64,000 nt of DNA. It comes from Mesodorylaimus sp. YZB2_4 (taxonomy: Eukaryota; Nematoda; Enoplea; Dorylaimida; Dorylaimidae). This document shows positions 25,206 through 36,299 of the stretch, piece by piece; the first letter of the stretch is position 1, and each line of letters starts with the position of its first letter. The notes below the pieces were generated by a model. It worked only from the letters and a program-made list of their open reading frames with translations. It searched no databases and was not told the origin of the DNA. Made by a program: the position numbers and the translations under genes. The stretch spans positions 310,001-374,000 of the forward strand of contig JASANH010001319.1 in assembly GCA_030248295.1 (NCBI GenBank). The letters run 5' to 3'.

Positions 25206-26227
25206 CGTGCTTTTCTTCCTGATTCTTCCGGTATTGCTGTAATGAAGGGAACTTCCTCAACTTTCTTTATTCGACTAGTCGTCTAGGCAGCACCTCGAAA
25301 ACTCAAGGTTGGGCAAAACTAACGATAGAAAACCAGTGGGCGCAGAGTTGCCAAGAAATTTCGACTCCTGACGCCATCCATTTAAGTTTTATTCAGTGCT
25401 AGAAAAGCGAAACGGCTTTGTCCAAGCTTGAACTCACCAGCAGGCCTGTTGTTGACATATGAACAATGGGCTTGTTGAGTGGGTGCAGAGTGAAGCCAAG
25501 AAGACGGTACTTGATGAGTGGAAACAGTAAAAGGCAGAGATCGCACTCTGGCCTCTAGCCTGGGATCATTTGTCAAGGTCCTATGTGCCGTAAATGCTAC
25601 ACCAAGTGACGAAGATAGGCACAGTGAATAATGCGCCTAACATGCATTCATGCCTTAGAGGACATAAGTAGCCCCATTTTGCATACATTCGTGTCAGGCA
25701 GTGTATGACCCAAATGCAACTTCGACCAGCTTTTCTCGGAGATTTTCGAGTTCCTTCTGACATTCGGGCGTCCACTCGGAAGGAACGCCTTTTCGAAGCA
25801 GCTTCTGTCATCCCAAGTTCCAAAGATGCAAAGAGATAACTGCTGTTTTACCAACCGAACTCCCAGTCTATCCCAGAAATGCACCGATGCTGACTCAAGC
25901 TTGTTAGTACGTTCGATGACTCCTCCTAATTTTCATTCCTACGAGGGTTAATCATTCCCACCAACATTGTGTCCATTCATCCATCCGGTTTAGTCCAGTC
26001 ACTTCTCACATCATGCCACAAGCCAGCAAAGGCCTGAAAGTCAACTGACTCCGTTTTGACAAACTTATTTATCATTCCAAAATAAGAAAGCTGTAGGAGT
26101 CAATGCTTACTTTCGTGAAGCAGCTGACTCTTCGCCTGGCACCACGGACATCGTATATAAGCCAGAATGTTTTAAGGAACCTCCAATGTCAGCGTGAAAT
26201 CTTGGACTGCATTAGCTGTTTTTGAAA
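25206..26227. promoter_or_regulatory. Shared divergent intergenic region of the four-cysteine pair
   Basis: About 1 kb between two head-to-head paralogues, so it must hold both promoters. The plus-strand side has a TATA box at 26154. No coding segment or third paralogue was found on either strand. Confidence 0.6.
26154..26160 (+). promoter_or_regulatory. TATA box of four-cysteine gene B
   Basis: TATATAA lies 74 bp before ATG 26228, with an initiator-like TCAGCG about 30 bp downstream near 26190. A 5'-UTR of about 40 nt would follow. A strong TATA box fits high or tissue-specific expression of a small secreted product. Confidence 0.65.
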
Positions 26228-26730
26228 ATGAAGGCTACTTTGGTCTTATCGTTGATTTCCTTGGCCATTTTCAGCTCGGCTTACGGAAGAAATGTGGTAA
26301 GTGATTATGTCTGGTTTTTGTCCGCATCTATAGGTTCAGGTTTGTCACCACTCTGGTCTGCTTGCACTGTTATATTACACATCATGTATTACTGATACCT
26401 GAAACATTATTTGTAAGTGCGCTCGAGCAGGTACACACTTACAGTTAGTACATAATCCTCTTCCGTACATTCCAGGATTCTGACTTGGTCAGACGTAGTG
26501 TCGAGCAGCAAGGACAGCTGAGTGAACAACGTGGTCAAGAAATCGAAAACCAAGCTCGCGAGGGTCAAGGTCGGGTTAGAAGCGAATTGGAAAATCGAGT
26601 ACGCGATTACCGCGAGGGTTGCTATCCAATGCCCCGAGGATGCCGTTGTCAAGTGGGAGAAACTTTGCAACGGTATCAAAACGATGATGATTGCAGGGTC
26701 GGCGCCACGACTCCGAACAGCGGCAAATGA
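26228..26730 (+). CDS. Small secreted four-cysteine protein B (unknown family)
   Basis: Two exons, 26228-26296 and 26476-26730, in phase; 107 residues. Exon 1 encodes the signal peptide MKATLVLSLISLAIFSSAYG. Exon 2 starts DSDLVRRS (possible dibasic cleavage), then a Gln/Glu/Arg-rich amphipathic helix, then the core C-YPMPRG-C-R-C-QVGETL and a fourth Cys 14 residues on. Conserved with gene A at 24615: RS-x-x-Q-G-L-x-E-x-RG-x-EIE, PMP[KR]GCRCQVG, and the spacing C-x6-C-x-C-x14-C. The four cysteines could form two disulfides. AATAAA at 26869. Function is unknown. The pair arose by an inverted duplication and has since diverged outside the core. Confidence 0.85.
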
Positions 26731-27052
26731 ACGTGTGTTTGTTAGCATGGGATAAGTGACGTGAACTTTGCTTTGAAACCCCCACTAGTCTTGCACAAAA
26801 GTAAGATCTGGTTGTTCCAATGCCACCTTTATCAGCTTCTTGTTTCCTCAAAGCACAGGTTGGTGTCTAATAAAGCAGCCCGTGTAAAGTTGCGTAACAG
26901 TGTAAAGCGCAGTTAGTACTACACGGCAACAACCAATACACATACGCACAGCGAGAGTACAGCGAGTACATCATCATACGGCAGCATACTGTACCTAACG
27001 CATTGCATAAAACACAGGAACCGCGTTTACTGATTGCCTAGCATTTCTGAAT
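26731..27052. other. Intergenic space between convergent genes
   Basis: Contains the 3' end of four-cysteine gene B (AATAAA 26869-26874) and the expected 3'-UTR of the receptor tyrosine kinase on the opposite strand. Nothing else is seen. Confidence 0.6.
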
Positions 27053-30000
27053 TCACAGCCCCGAGACACGCGAATGCACCGACTCTACATTCCGGCTTCG
27101 TCGCCCACCAGCGGCAGACTGTTTCATTTCCACAGCTTGGTCAGCAGTCAGTGTGGGTGCATTATTGAAATACCACGTATTCTCGCATGATTTTTTCTCA
27201 CTGGGACTGCTGCTGACAGGAGAAACCCCTGATTCGGCGCTTATTCGCGTCGACTCAGGCCGAAATGGATACCCAATTCGGGCTGATGCATTTCTGGTGT
27301 TCCTCTGATGATTCGAATGTGAAACGTCCAAAACGTAATCCCTTATTTTTGGACAACAATGAGACATCTCGCGATCTAACTCGTGTTTGCATTGGGAGAA
27401 TGTTGGACGCTGATCTGGATCATCATGCCAACAACTGAGCATTAGGTCATACCTAAAACAAGGAAAGTTTTTAAACAAAATATACCAAAAGTGTTACGGG
27501 TAGCGGGAACTGAACCAGCTGCAAGTCATTTACCGGCTGAGCTACCAAGTCAATTGTCATTACTTAAACTCATTTAAAACTTACACCTCGTCAGGAGCGT
27601 GCTCAGGTTGACTCATTCGACTGCCCCCTCGCAAAAACTGAATGACTTCTTGACCAGAGGTCAGTTCAGGATACGGAATTTTAGCCAAAGTGAAAATTTC
27701 CCACAGAAGAATACCGAACGACCATACATCCGATTTGACAGTATATTCGCGGGATAGGATTGATTCCAGGGCCATCCACTTGATCGGCAATGGAATGTCA
27801 AGTCGTTTTATTTGATATCGATCATCGTGGCGAGCAAGACCAAAATCGCAAATTTTTACAAGCTGATCATTGTCCAAAAGAATATTTCTGGCGGCGAGAT
27901 CGCGGTGAATTAGCTAAAATCAGAGATCATTATCGAGCGTATAATCGCAAGATTGCCTCTAAAAACCACAGATATAATGAGGGTGCGCAAAAAATATGTA
28001 GAAACGGTGGATGGACACTCGCGATCAGAGAACCCATTAGGAAAGCGATGTGAATGGCAGAATAAGTGCAGAAAGAGGGAGCAGGACTAAAGATAGGAAA
28101 ATGAGTAGTTTATCTGGCTAGTTCCTATCCTAGGATTCTTGAAAGCATTATTTCCTTGTGAAGCCACTAAAAGACGCAGTGTTAGCCCGCTGGCTATGCT
28201 TCATGTCGAGCACTTACATTTTTGGATGCCAAGTATTCCATGCCATTGGCCACTTGATAAGCGTATGACAAGAGATGTGATGTGCTCAGGAACATGGTAA
28301 GCATCTGACTGTCCGCGATATGCCGACCCCATTCAGCGTCCAATTCGCTCTGAAAAAGCCAAACTTCAGTTTATTTTGCGAATACTCTTTTCTATTGTAC
28401 ATCATTTGAAACCGCGTATCAGAACCAATAGTATAACATAGTATGTAACCTGTCCCTGATTTTCTGATTGCAGTTAACCCAATGTGTTGATCCCTCCCTT
28501 CCCTGATCAAAATTGTGGGCTCATGCTACAGTACAGGGGTCCAACTTTAGAAGGTGCTTTTGATCGCCTTGACGCGATCAAAATTTTGCAAAATTCCAAC
28601 CCGTCGTCCCATTGTATTGCGTCACTCACACTAGGGCCGAAATCATCAAAATCCATCACGCGGCTCGCAGTAGCGCCGACGCAATGCTTCCAAAAGAATA
28701 TAGACTTCGCTTGAAACGTAAAGTGCCTATTGTAGTTTTGTCGATCGGCAAAAACTGTTCCGGCACAGGAATCGTACAGGTGCTGCTTTAAGTTACAAAC
28801 AGGGGGCCCCCTGAGGCTGTCGCTGTCCCAAGAGTCCTCGTTTTTACTGCAGATGTGCGTTGATGCCAGTAGCGAGTGAATGCTTCGGCAAGTGGATTTC
28901 ATTGGTTACTTTGGATTTTGGCGGGTTCAGAATCGGGCTTTTTGGTAGGCTAGCTTGTATCCCATTCCTGGTCATCCTGTTAGTAACATGAAGTAGCAAC
29001 TGTTCGCGTGTTGGAGAGCTAGGTCTTTTAGGATAAGTTTAAAAATGATCAGAGATAAAAAAATCACGATGACTTGCTCATTCTTGTCTGCTGCCATATC
29101 GGAGCTGACCTGACGGAATGATATTTTTCCTATCAGCACTGATAGAACTTCTGTACTCATCAATTCATGTGGCATATTTTGGCATTGATGATAGTGATTC
29201 TTCGTGAGTGATAAGGATTTATTTTCCTTATCACATTCCTGCTACAGCTAGTTAGAAATGAGTCCAGTCATACCTTGTAAAGAGTCCTCCTCGTCGCATT
29301 CACCGCCATACTATTGGGCAGTAGGTAGCCGTCACCTTGTAATCGACTGCTCGGCATCACATGCTCGTCCAAATCTGGACTGTTTACAAGTTCGTCCATG
29401 AATTGAGATCGTCGATCTTTCAAATACTTATCTAATGAGCCCCGTGCACAGTATTCAGTCACAACGTACAGCTTGCCATTGACAATTTGTTTGGTCACTG
29501 CACCAATCAGACCCAAAACATTGTCGTGACCAGACACGTAGATCATCATTTTCAGTTCGTCCAGTAATGAGCGAAGGTGTTCAACGTTTGTGCCGACTAA
29601 AAGTGAGAAAGATGAACAAAAACGGAGAGCAAAATTTGATGTTGCTAATGGCTTATATTTGGGACAGCTAACATCACCTTGCTAGTGAAGCGTGATAAGC
29701 GTGATCACTAAATCGCTGTTAAAAAACATCTCAAATCAACAATCAAGATCTCAACCTCAAATTCGAAAGTATTGCTGTCTCTCTCAATGCGTACTGTCGC
29801 CACATTTCCGCTTCCCCTCTGTCTATCACCTTGCTTATTTTGTAGTACATGTGACGCATCATTTCCTACTCTCTGTATCATAACTAGCCAGCAAGGGTAT
29901 AATCCCTTTGACTCGTAATAGTTTGTCAGATCTTGTCATCTTTTGCTCAAATTTGTGTCGGGGTGGAGATCATATTTTTCAAAGTTTCAAGTCATACCAC

Positions 30001-33000
30001 TCACTTTTCGGAATCTTGACAGCCACTACCAGCGGATCCATGTGAGCACCAGGTGGCAATATGGCGCCTCGACACACCTTGCCAAATTGACCAACACCCA
30101 ATTCGTCTCCTATTTCTAAATGTGCAATAGGAATTTCGAAACGGGGGTCATAGGGCAGATTTTCAGGTTGCTGATTGACCGGAAGATTGGGGTCGAGTCG
30201 TGGTCGATCGATCGACGACGATTTCAGTTGATTATAGAGCATTTCTCGCTCACGAGCCTAAAAATGGGACTGGTCGAGCAGCGCTCATTTTTATGGATAA
30301 AGGAGAGCTTCAGAGTGGCATAATAGAATTTTGAATTTCCGCTAAAAACCAGATATGAACAGATATGAATATCATTCGCAGATCGGCAAGCAAGGGTTGG
30401 CTCAGCGAGTAAGTTGGTGTTTGTCTGCATCATCGAATAATATTCAACTCTTTACTTACCCCTCGAATTTGGTGTATCTTATATTTGATGACAAACGCCA
30501 ACAAAATGACCACAATAATAACCAGTACTGCCATGGCCGACACCAGCAATGTCACACCCAAATCGGTTAGGACCTGATCATTCTGATCATCGCCACCAAT
30601 CACGTGCAAAGAGAAGTTTTTTGTGGTTGATCCAACTTTATTTTTTAATTCGCACGTGTAAGAGCCCTCGTCCTGTTTCATGACGCGTCCAATCCTCAGC
30701 AATGTTCTATTCTCGAAGAGGTGCTCATCGAATGGGCGTCCATCCCTGAACCAGGCAATGGTGGGCGGGGGGACACCCAGAGGATCGCATCGGATTTCGA
30801 TCGATGCACTTAAATTAGCTTCTATTTTTATAGGCGATGTTAAAGCACCAAAATCAGGTTTTATCGTTTCCACAACTCGGATTTCCAAGGTCTTCGATAC
30901 TCTTTCATTTCTTGACGAGAGCGCGTTACAAGTGTACAAGCCGGCATCAGTCAGAGTGATCGAGTCGAAGATGAGCTCTAACGAATTCCAATAAAGCGAT
31001 GTATTCGTGTCGTATCTCATACGATACTGACTAGTCACCAATTGATCGTGCCTCCATTCCGGTTTGGCATAAGCATATTTTTGAAACCGGCATCGAATCA
31101 CCACTCGATCGCCTTCGTAAATCGCACTATCCTGCAGCTGATCACCAATCGATCGATCGATCTGTCCACCGATCAATAAATCTGTATAAATACCTTTGTT
31201 CTCTTGAGCGTGGGGTATGTCCATGACCACATACTGGGTCCTGGAGACCAAAGTCTGATCGAAAGTCCCATCCACCGAGCATCGATATACGCCAGACGAG
31301 TGAGCCTGGGTCATCGATACGTGATCAGTATCGAAATCACCAACATAGTCGAAAACCCGATCGCCATTGGGTTCAGGTCGATTGATCGATACCCAGTAAC
31401 ACTGATCACTATTCTGGTCCTGTTGGATGATACAGTCGGGTGACGATGACCATTCCAAGATGACCTTGGGGATGGGGTACCCTTCTCCAATACAGTGCAC
31501 ATCGTACAATTGATCCAACTCCAAAAATCGCGGGTCGAGTACATGACTGATATTTTTGGACGATGTTACAAAAACGTGGACTCGAGGGGGTGCAGCCACG
31601 TTGAGCCGGAATATCAGATCTTGAATGTTGTCATCAGCTACAGTCAGTCGGAAAATGTAATCACCACTTTGATTCACCCTGAGGCTATCCAAGGTCAACG
31701 AGGCCGTGTCGGTCAATACAGGTTGTTCCATGGGGGCTATGACTGTTCTAGTGTTCGATGATCGCGACTGGAAATCGGGAGCCATTTTCAAACGGTGCCC
31801 AGCCTGCTGCTGGCGACTGGCGGAAGTCTTCAGAGGAGCCACATTGGTTGGAAACTTCTTCGTTACTGCCTCTTCTTTGTCCTTATCGGGAAAGAGGGAG
31901 GAACGGAATTTATGGAACCACTGATACTTCACGCCGTCCTCTGGCCAGGCCGAATATCGTGCAGTGAAAATGACGGAATCACTTAGTGACCTATTGATGA
32001 CGGATGGCGTGAAATGTTTCAGTGCAAATATACGGCCTTTTGTTGCTGAAATTGACGAAATCGAAGATTTTAACGTTAGATGTTGAGTAGTCAGGAATCT
32101 AAGATTTTATGAGATGATTCCAACAGTGCCACTACACTTGTTTTTTTGCGCCATCCTAACCTATGATCGCCCCATAAAACTGGCTTGCTGAAAATTCAAC
32201 TGGTGGGATTTAGTGGTTTGGGCGTGGCTTAAAACCCATTGGCCAATTACTTTCACTTACGACTAACATTGATTTGCAACGTCGTCCAATTACGAGGTCG
32301 TGATCCAGATACTTTTTGACATGTGCAGTTATACTTCCCTGAATCTTGCCAGGTCAAGTTTGTAATCTTCAACGTTATGTTCTTGGCATTCGTGCCCAGA
32401 ATTTGAGAGCGATTCTAAAAACGTGATGACAAAAAGAACACATTTAGCGCATTAGCCAAACTTCCCTTCGCTTTTCGTCAACTCACCCCTTGTTCACCCA
32501 TGCCAGGGTATATCCAAGTGCAATTGAAAAAGATATAATCATCCATTCGATAAACGCACATAATCGATAAATCACCACCGACAAATGGATATTTAGTGCT
32601 GGGAGTGACGCTAGGCGCCATGGGCACACTATCGGCAATTAGCACCATGAAGAAGCTCAGTTGATCAGTAGCACCTGTCGATGGCACACGAGCGTCGCAT
32701 GAGGCCATGGTAGGACTCAATCGCTCAGCCACAACAAGAAATCCAAGTCTTGGATCGTAGTTGAGTTGTTGCACATGATCCCGCAGTGTAAAGTTGACCA
32801 TGGCGTCAGCATTGGTGGCCAGGCAGTCGATGTATGTCGGTGTGCCCTTATAGAGCGTTATGGCCTTGCCTTGCTCCTTTTTCCAGTGCAGAAAGGTATG
32901 GCCTGGTTGATTGTCTAGAAAGTCAGATTTCCATTGTGTGGATTGGCGAAAATTCAAACTTGTGCCCACTATAATCAGCATTCCTGCGCTAGGGAGATCG

Positions 33001-33930
33001 ACACCCCCTGGATGGGAGACGTCAAGAGCCGTCCCAGAACTTGGTCTCTAATATCTCCTGCCCCACCATTGTCAATCTGACTCAAGTCAGGTTGCTGATT
33101 TGACTCACCTTTCACAAAGACATACAATCGATTGGCCCTGATCGGCGATTCCTCTCGTCTGAACCCGGTAGCATATTCACCCTGATCTTCCTCAGCCGCC
33201 GACGCGCACACATAAAAACCAGTGTCGGTGTATTGCACATTTGTTAAAGTCAGTTTGGTCATATACCGGCCTTCTCCCACTTGAATGGCATCTTCGATCG
33301 TTAAGCGACCGTCAGCCCGAGGATCAGAGTAATCGCGGTAGGCCTAGAAGGAAACATGTTGCGGTTAGACGTCTAACAGAAGTTTAGGACACTGTGATGT
33401 GGATTATGAGGCAGACTGGCGTCAACTGAATAGTGATCGGTCATGAAGGAAAATGTCTGATCGTTAGGTCTCACAGCTTGCGATAATGCACTTGGTAGCA
33501 ATTAGCTTTTAGTCGCCTTTGGTGATCACAACATCACAACTAATGATCTGGTTGTATGGCAAGGGATTAGGGTTGTAGATCACGAGCTGACGGCAGATTG
33601 CAAATCGATGATCGTCATTAGCTGATCCCCAACCACTTTGGTCCACTCCCTGTGACTTACACTGTTATCGGGCCAAAACCACTTGACCTTGTATGGCGCG
33701 TAGCACGTGCGTGATAATGTATCACCAGCCTCCATTTGCAGACTTCCATCACCATCATTTTCAGCCACCTCCGATCCGCCTTCGATGATCGGCCGTTGTT
33801 GGTCATCGATGACTTGCCGTTTCAATACTCGAAGGTCCTCTTGAGATAACTGCCATCTTTGGATTTCCCGATGGCGCGCCAATGTAGGCAGAACGGAAGC
33901 AAAGAGAAAAAGGAGGCCAGCAGAGAGCAT
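27053..33930 (-). CDS. Receptor tyrosine kinase, VEGFR/PVR/PDGFR type (seven Ig-like domains)
   Basis: Ten minus-strand coding exons: 33592-33930, 33109-33343, 32487-32983, 32261-32414, 30460-32045, 30005-30257, 29274-29596, 28218-28349, 27585-27913 and 27053-27452. All in phase; 1415 residues. Seen: a signal peptide (MLSAGLLFLFASVLPTLA) just after an acceptor at 33942; about seven Ig-like repeats with W and YxC pairs (FYVCAS, KYNCTC, GVYRCS, LYTCN, SYTCEL); a TM segment at about 906-930; kinase loop GVGQFG (991-996), K1018, HRDLAARN (1176-1183), DFG (1196-1198), single activation-loop Y1206, and a short insert split across exons containing GDGYLLP. Known: growth-factor receptors that dimerise and autophosphorylate at the plasma membrane. 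One 1586-nt exon carries four Ig domains and the TM, which is unusual. The subfamily call rests on Ig number plus the split kinase. Confidence 0.95.
27487..27550 (-). repeat. tRNA-like fragment in RTK intron
   Basis: Read on the minus strand it has a box-A-like TGGTAGCTCAGCCGGT and a box-B-like GGTTCAGTTCC about 15 bp later, too close for a working tRNA. The anticodon arm is largely missing, so this is a decayed tRNA or SINE head in the last intron of the receptor kinase. Confidence 0.45.
28509..28872 (+). repeat. Dispersed repeat family R2, copy 1
   Basis: About 360 bp in the RTK intron 28350-29273. Ordered blocks are shared with 49455-49755: CATGCTACA-T-CAGG, GTCCA-C-TTAGA-GGTG-TTTTGAT, TATAGAC..TTGAAACGTAAA, GTTACAAA-AGGG and GC-GATGTG. 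Both copies are non-coding and clearly diverged. No terminal inverted repeats are evident, so the class is unknown. Confidence 0.65.
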
Positions 33931-36299
33931 ATTGCTCGAATCTGAAAAAGGAGCTGTCAGATGACACGCTGGTGTGATGTCACAAAACTTCGTGAAAATG
34001 GCGCGCATTATCGCGTCTATCCTGGTCAAAAAAACCGGGCGGCTTGGTTACGGTGCTAACAAAATTTATGATCCAAAACATTTTCGCACATCCATAACAT
34101 GATGCCGATCGCCCACCCGAAGCGTTAATTTTGTTTTGCTTTCTCACGCATCACTTTTAGTGCCTGTTCGCGCTAGGCTATGAAAGCAAAGCGTATAAGC
34201 AAAGTGATGACGCGACACTGAAGAGGGTGGTCTTATCGATAGCACTGTCGTGGGAACACGATGGCCAGTGTCGGACTTGGGGGTGGAATAGGGAGGCTAG
34301 GAATGGGGACAGTGGACATGCGCGACTTTGCGAGATGGCCGAGCGTGGGAGAAGAATGATAAGGAAAAGAGGACTGATCGAGGAACGGGCCATGAATGCA
34401 GAAGCAATGACGAACAACGTTGGATCCTCCTGGTGACTCTGCTTGTAACAGTTGAACATGTGCATCTGTTGAAATCCAGACCACACCACAATATGTCCCA
34501 CAGTACTGTACCTCAGCGCCCCACACATATGAGGGTGGCACAATCGAGGTACAGAATGCCTAAGCAAGGCAGGACTTCTATGCAGCGAACAACAGCACCT
34601 ATTAGCAATAATTCCTGAATTTATGATCTCAGAGTTGGGACTTTTGACAACTTTCCCTCCCCCTATGCCCATTCATGATCGTGCGAGTGGTAATTCATAA
34701 CATTTGCTCCCCTTCTCTGGGCTCTCTGCCAGTAACATAAAGTTGCAACTGTCCGAAGCACATGTTAGTCCATCTGTAGTTTCCAACTTTATATGTACAG
34801 ATGAATGTTCTTGGAACCCAGGGGGTTTCAGAGTGCGACAGGCTGGGATGGTTTTCGATCATGCTGCTTTAGACGCATCAACCAATAATCCTACATAGCC
34901 AGTTATGGAGATGTCCAACGTCAATGACACGACTGCATGAGTCCGCACGGGTGACCAGCAAGGGGTGACACTTTTCAGTGACCACATCGGTGTGCTCAAA
35001 AAAGGGAGCAAAAATAGTGAAAACACGTTTGACAAATGACAGCGACTTGGAGACACAAGAGAGCAACACCCAACGAATCATATCAAATCACTTTCTGTGG
35101 GAGGACATCATGCGCGTCCGTAGAGCCAAAGCACAGGGACAGGAAGTAAACTGACGATAGGATTAGGTTAGTTAGCCCAGGTGAATCGGAGAAGCACTGA
35201 GTGCCTCCACCCACGTCAAACTCCCGCCTATCCATATCGGCAGAATGTCTTCAGGTGTGATACAGATCTTGAGACATCACTAGCCATTGTATTGTTCAAC
35301 AGTTTCGGACTCGCTCGCGCAGCCCTACGCAAGCTTCACTTGTCAAACCTGCTCGTCTTTGTGGCTTCTACATATGCTTACATAGAAGACAAGTACAGTC
35401 ACAAGCAAATTTTTTTTCGGTCCTTGCTGAGCCAGTATAACAAATAGACTAATAGAACAAACTGACAAAACACAAACATTTTGAATTCTTACCGAATAAA
35501 AAGTATAAAGTCCGCAATATTTACTTGTTGTAAATCGAAGACAAGTAGCGAAATATCAAAGAAATTCAAACTGCCTGGTGTCCTGTGAGGACAGAGACGA
35601 GCAAGTTAGCCAGTCAGTGATATCGGCAGAGACATAAAATCCACATGGACTCAGGATATCGAGCAGTACATCAATGTCAGTCTTTACAAAACTTACACCC
35701 AAACCACTAATGGCAAGTGGGGCACGCCATCTGTCCCCAGCCAGCCAAAACGAGTATAGATGGTAAACAAGTTTTGAATCGAAGGTTATGCTCACCCACC
35801 CCACTCCATCCGCCAGTCAGCCTCGTGCGTGAAGATTGCAAGCAAGGCTATGTTTGCTTTTCAAACTCTACCCGCCAGCCGGTAGGTATTGTGGGCATAG
35901 TCACAACACAGCCTAAGCACGGGCGACGGTTTGGGATGAGTCATGCTCCTACAACGAATGACACAGGCGTGGGCGGCATTTTTGTATTATATGGTTCAAG
36001 TGGGGTGCAATGACTCAAAATGGGAAAAAAGCGTACTTCATTTGAAATGCCAGCAGTGGGGTTAGGATAAATTACCGTTACACGTAAATCAAGTGGGAGG
36101 ATGGAGAGGACCCTGCATTGGCTTACCTGTAACCTGCATTACACTCCAAATTTCGAACTCCCGCCATTTAGTCAAACAGTGAGACGCATGATAACTGCTT
36201 ATGACAAACGGGCGGGAATACTGTAGCTGGCGCACAGATTTTGCTGGTTTCCTTGTTTGTTTATGTTTTATAATTATCCTTGACAAATTTCCCCAAATA
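33931..36299. other. Divergent intergenic region between RTK and DSCC1
   Basis: About 2.4 kb between two 5' ends. Near 33942 the RTK has a 5'-UTR acceptor (CTCCTTTTTCAG), so its promoter lies further right. The DSCC1 side carries two E2F-like sites. Open frames at 34178-34672 are mutually overlapping shadows. The rest shows nothing recognisable. Confidence 0.55.
36159..36218. promoter_or_regulatory. Two E2F-like sites in front of DSCC1
   Basis: TCCCGCC at 36159-36165 and GGCGGGAA at 36211-36218 form an inverted pair 45 bp apart and 80-140 bp before the chosen ATG. E2F sites in this position are typical of S-phase genes, which fits a replication-fork cohesion factor. No binding data are available. 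Confidence 0.6.

Noticed and set aside
34178-34672. Overlapping open frames on both strands before the RTK
   Set aside because: Several frames are open at once on both strands with no conserved motif, as expected for stop-poor promoter DNA.
36201-36299. Upstream in-frame ATG for DSCC1
   Set aside because: It would add a hydrophobic 33-residue leader foreign to DCC1 proteins and overlaps an E2F-like site; 36300 fits the family better.
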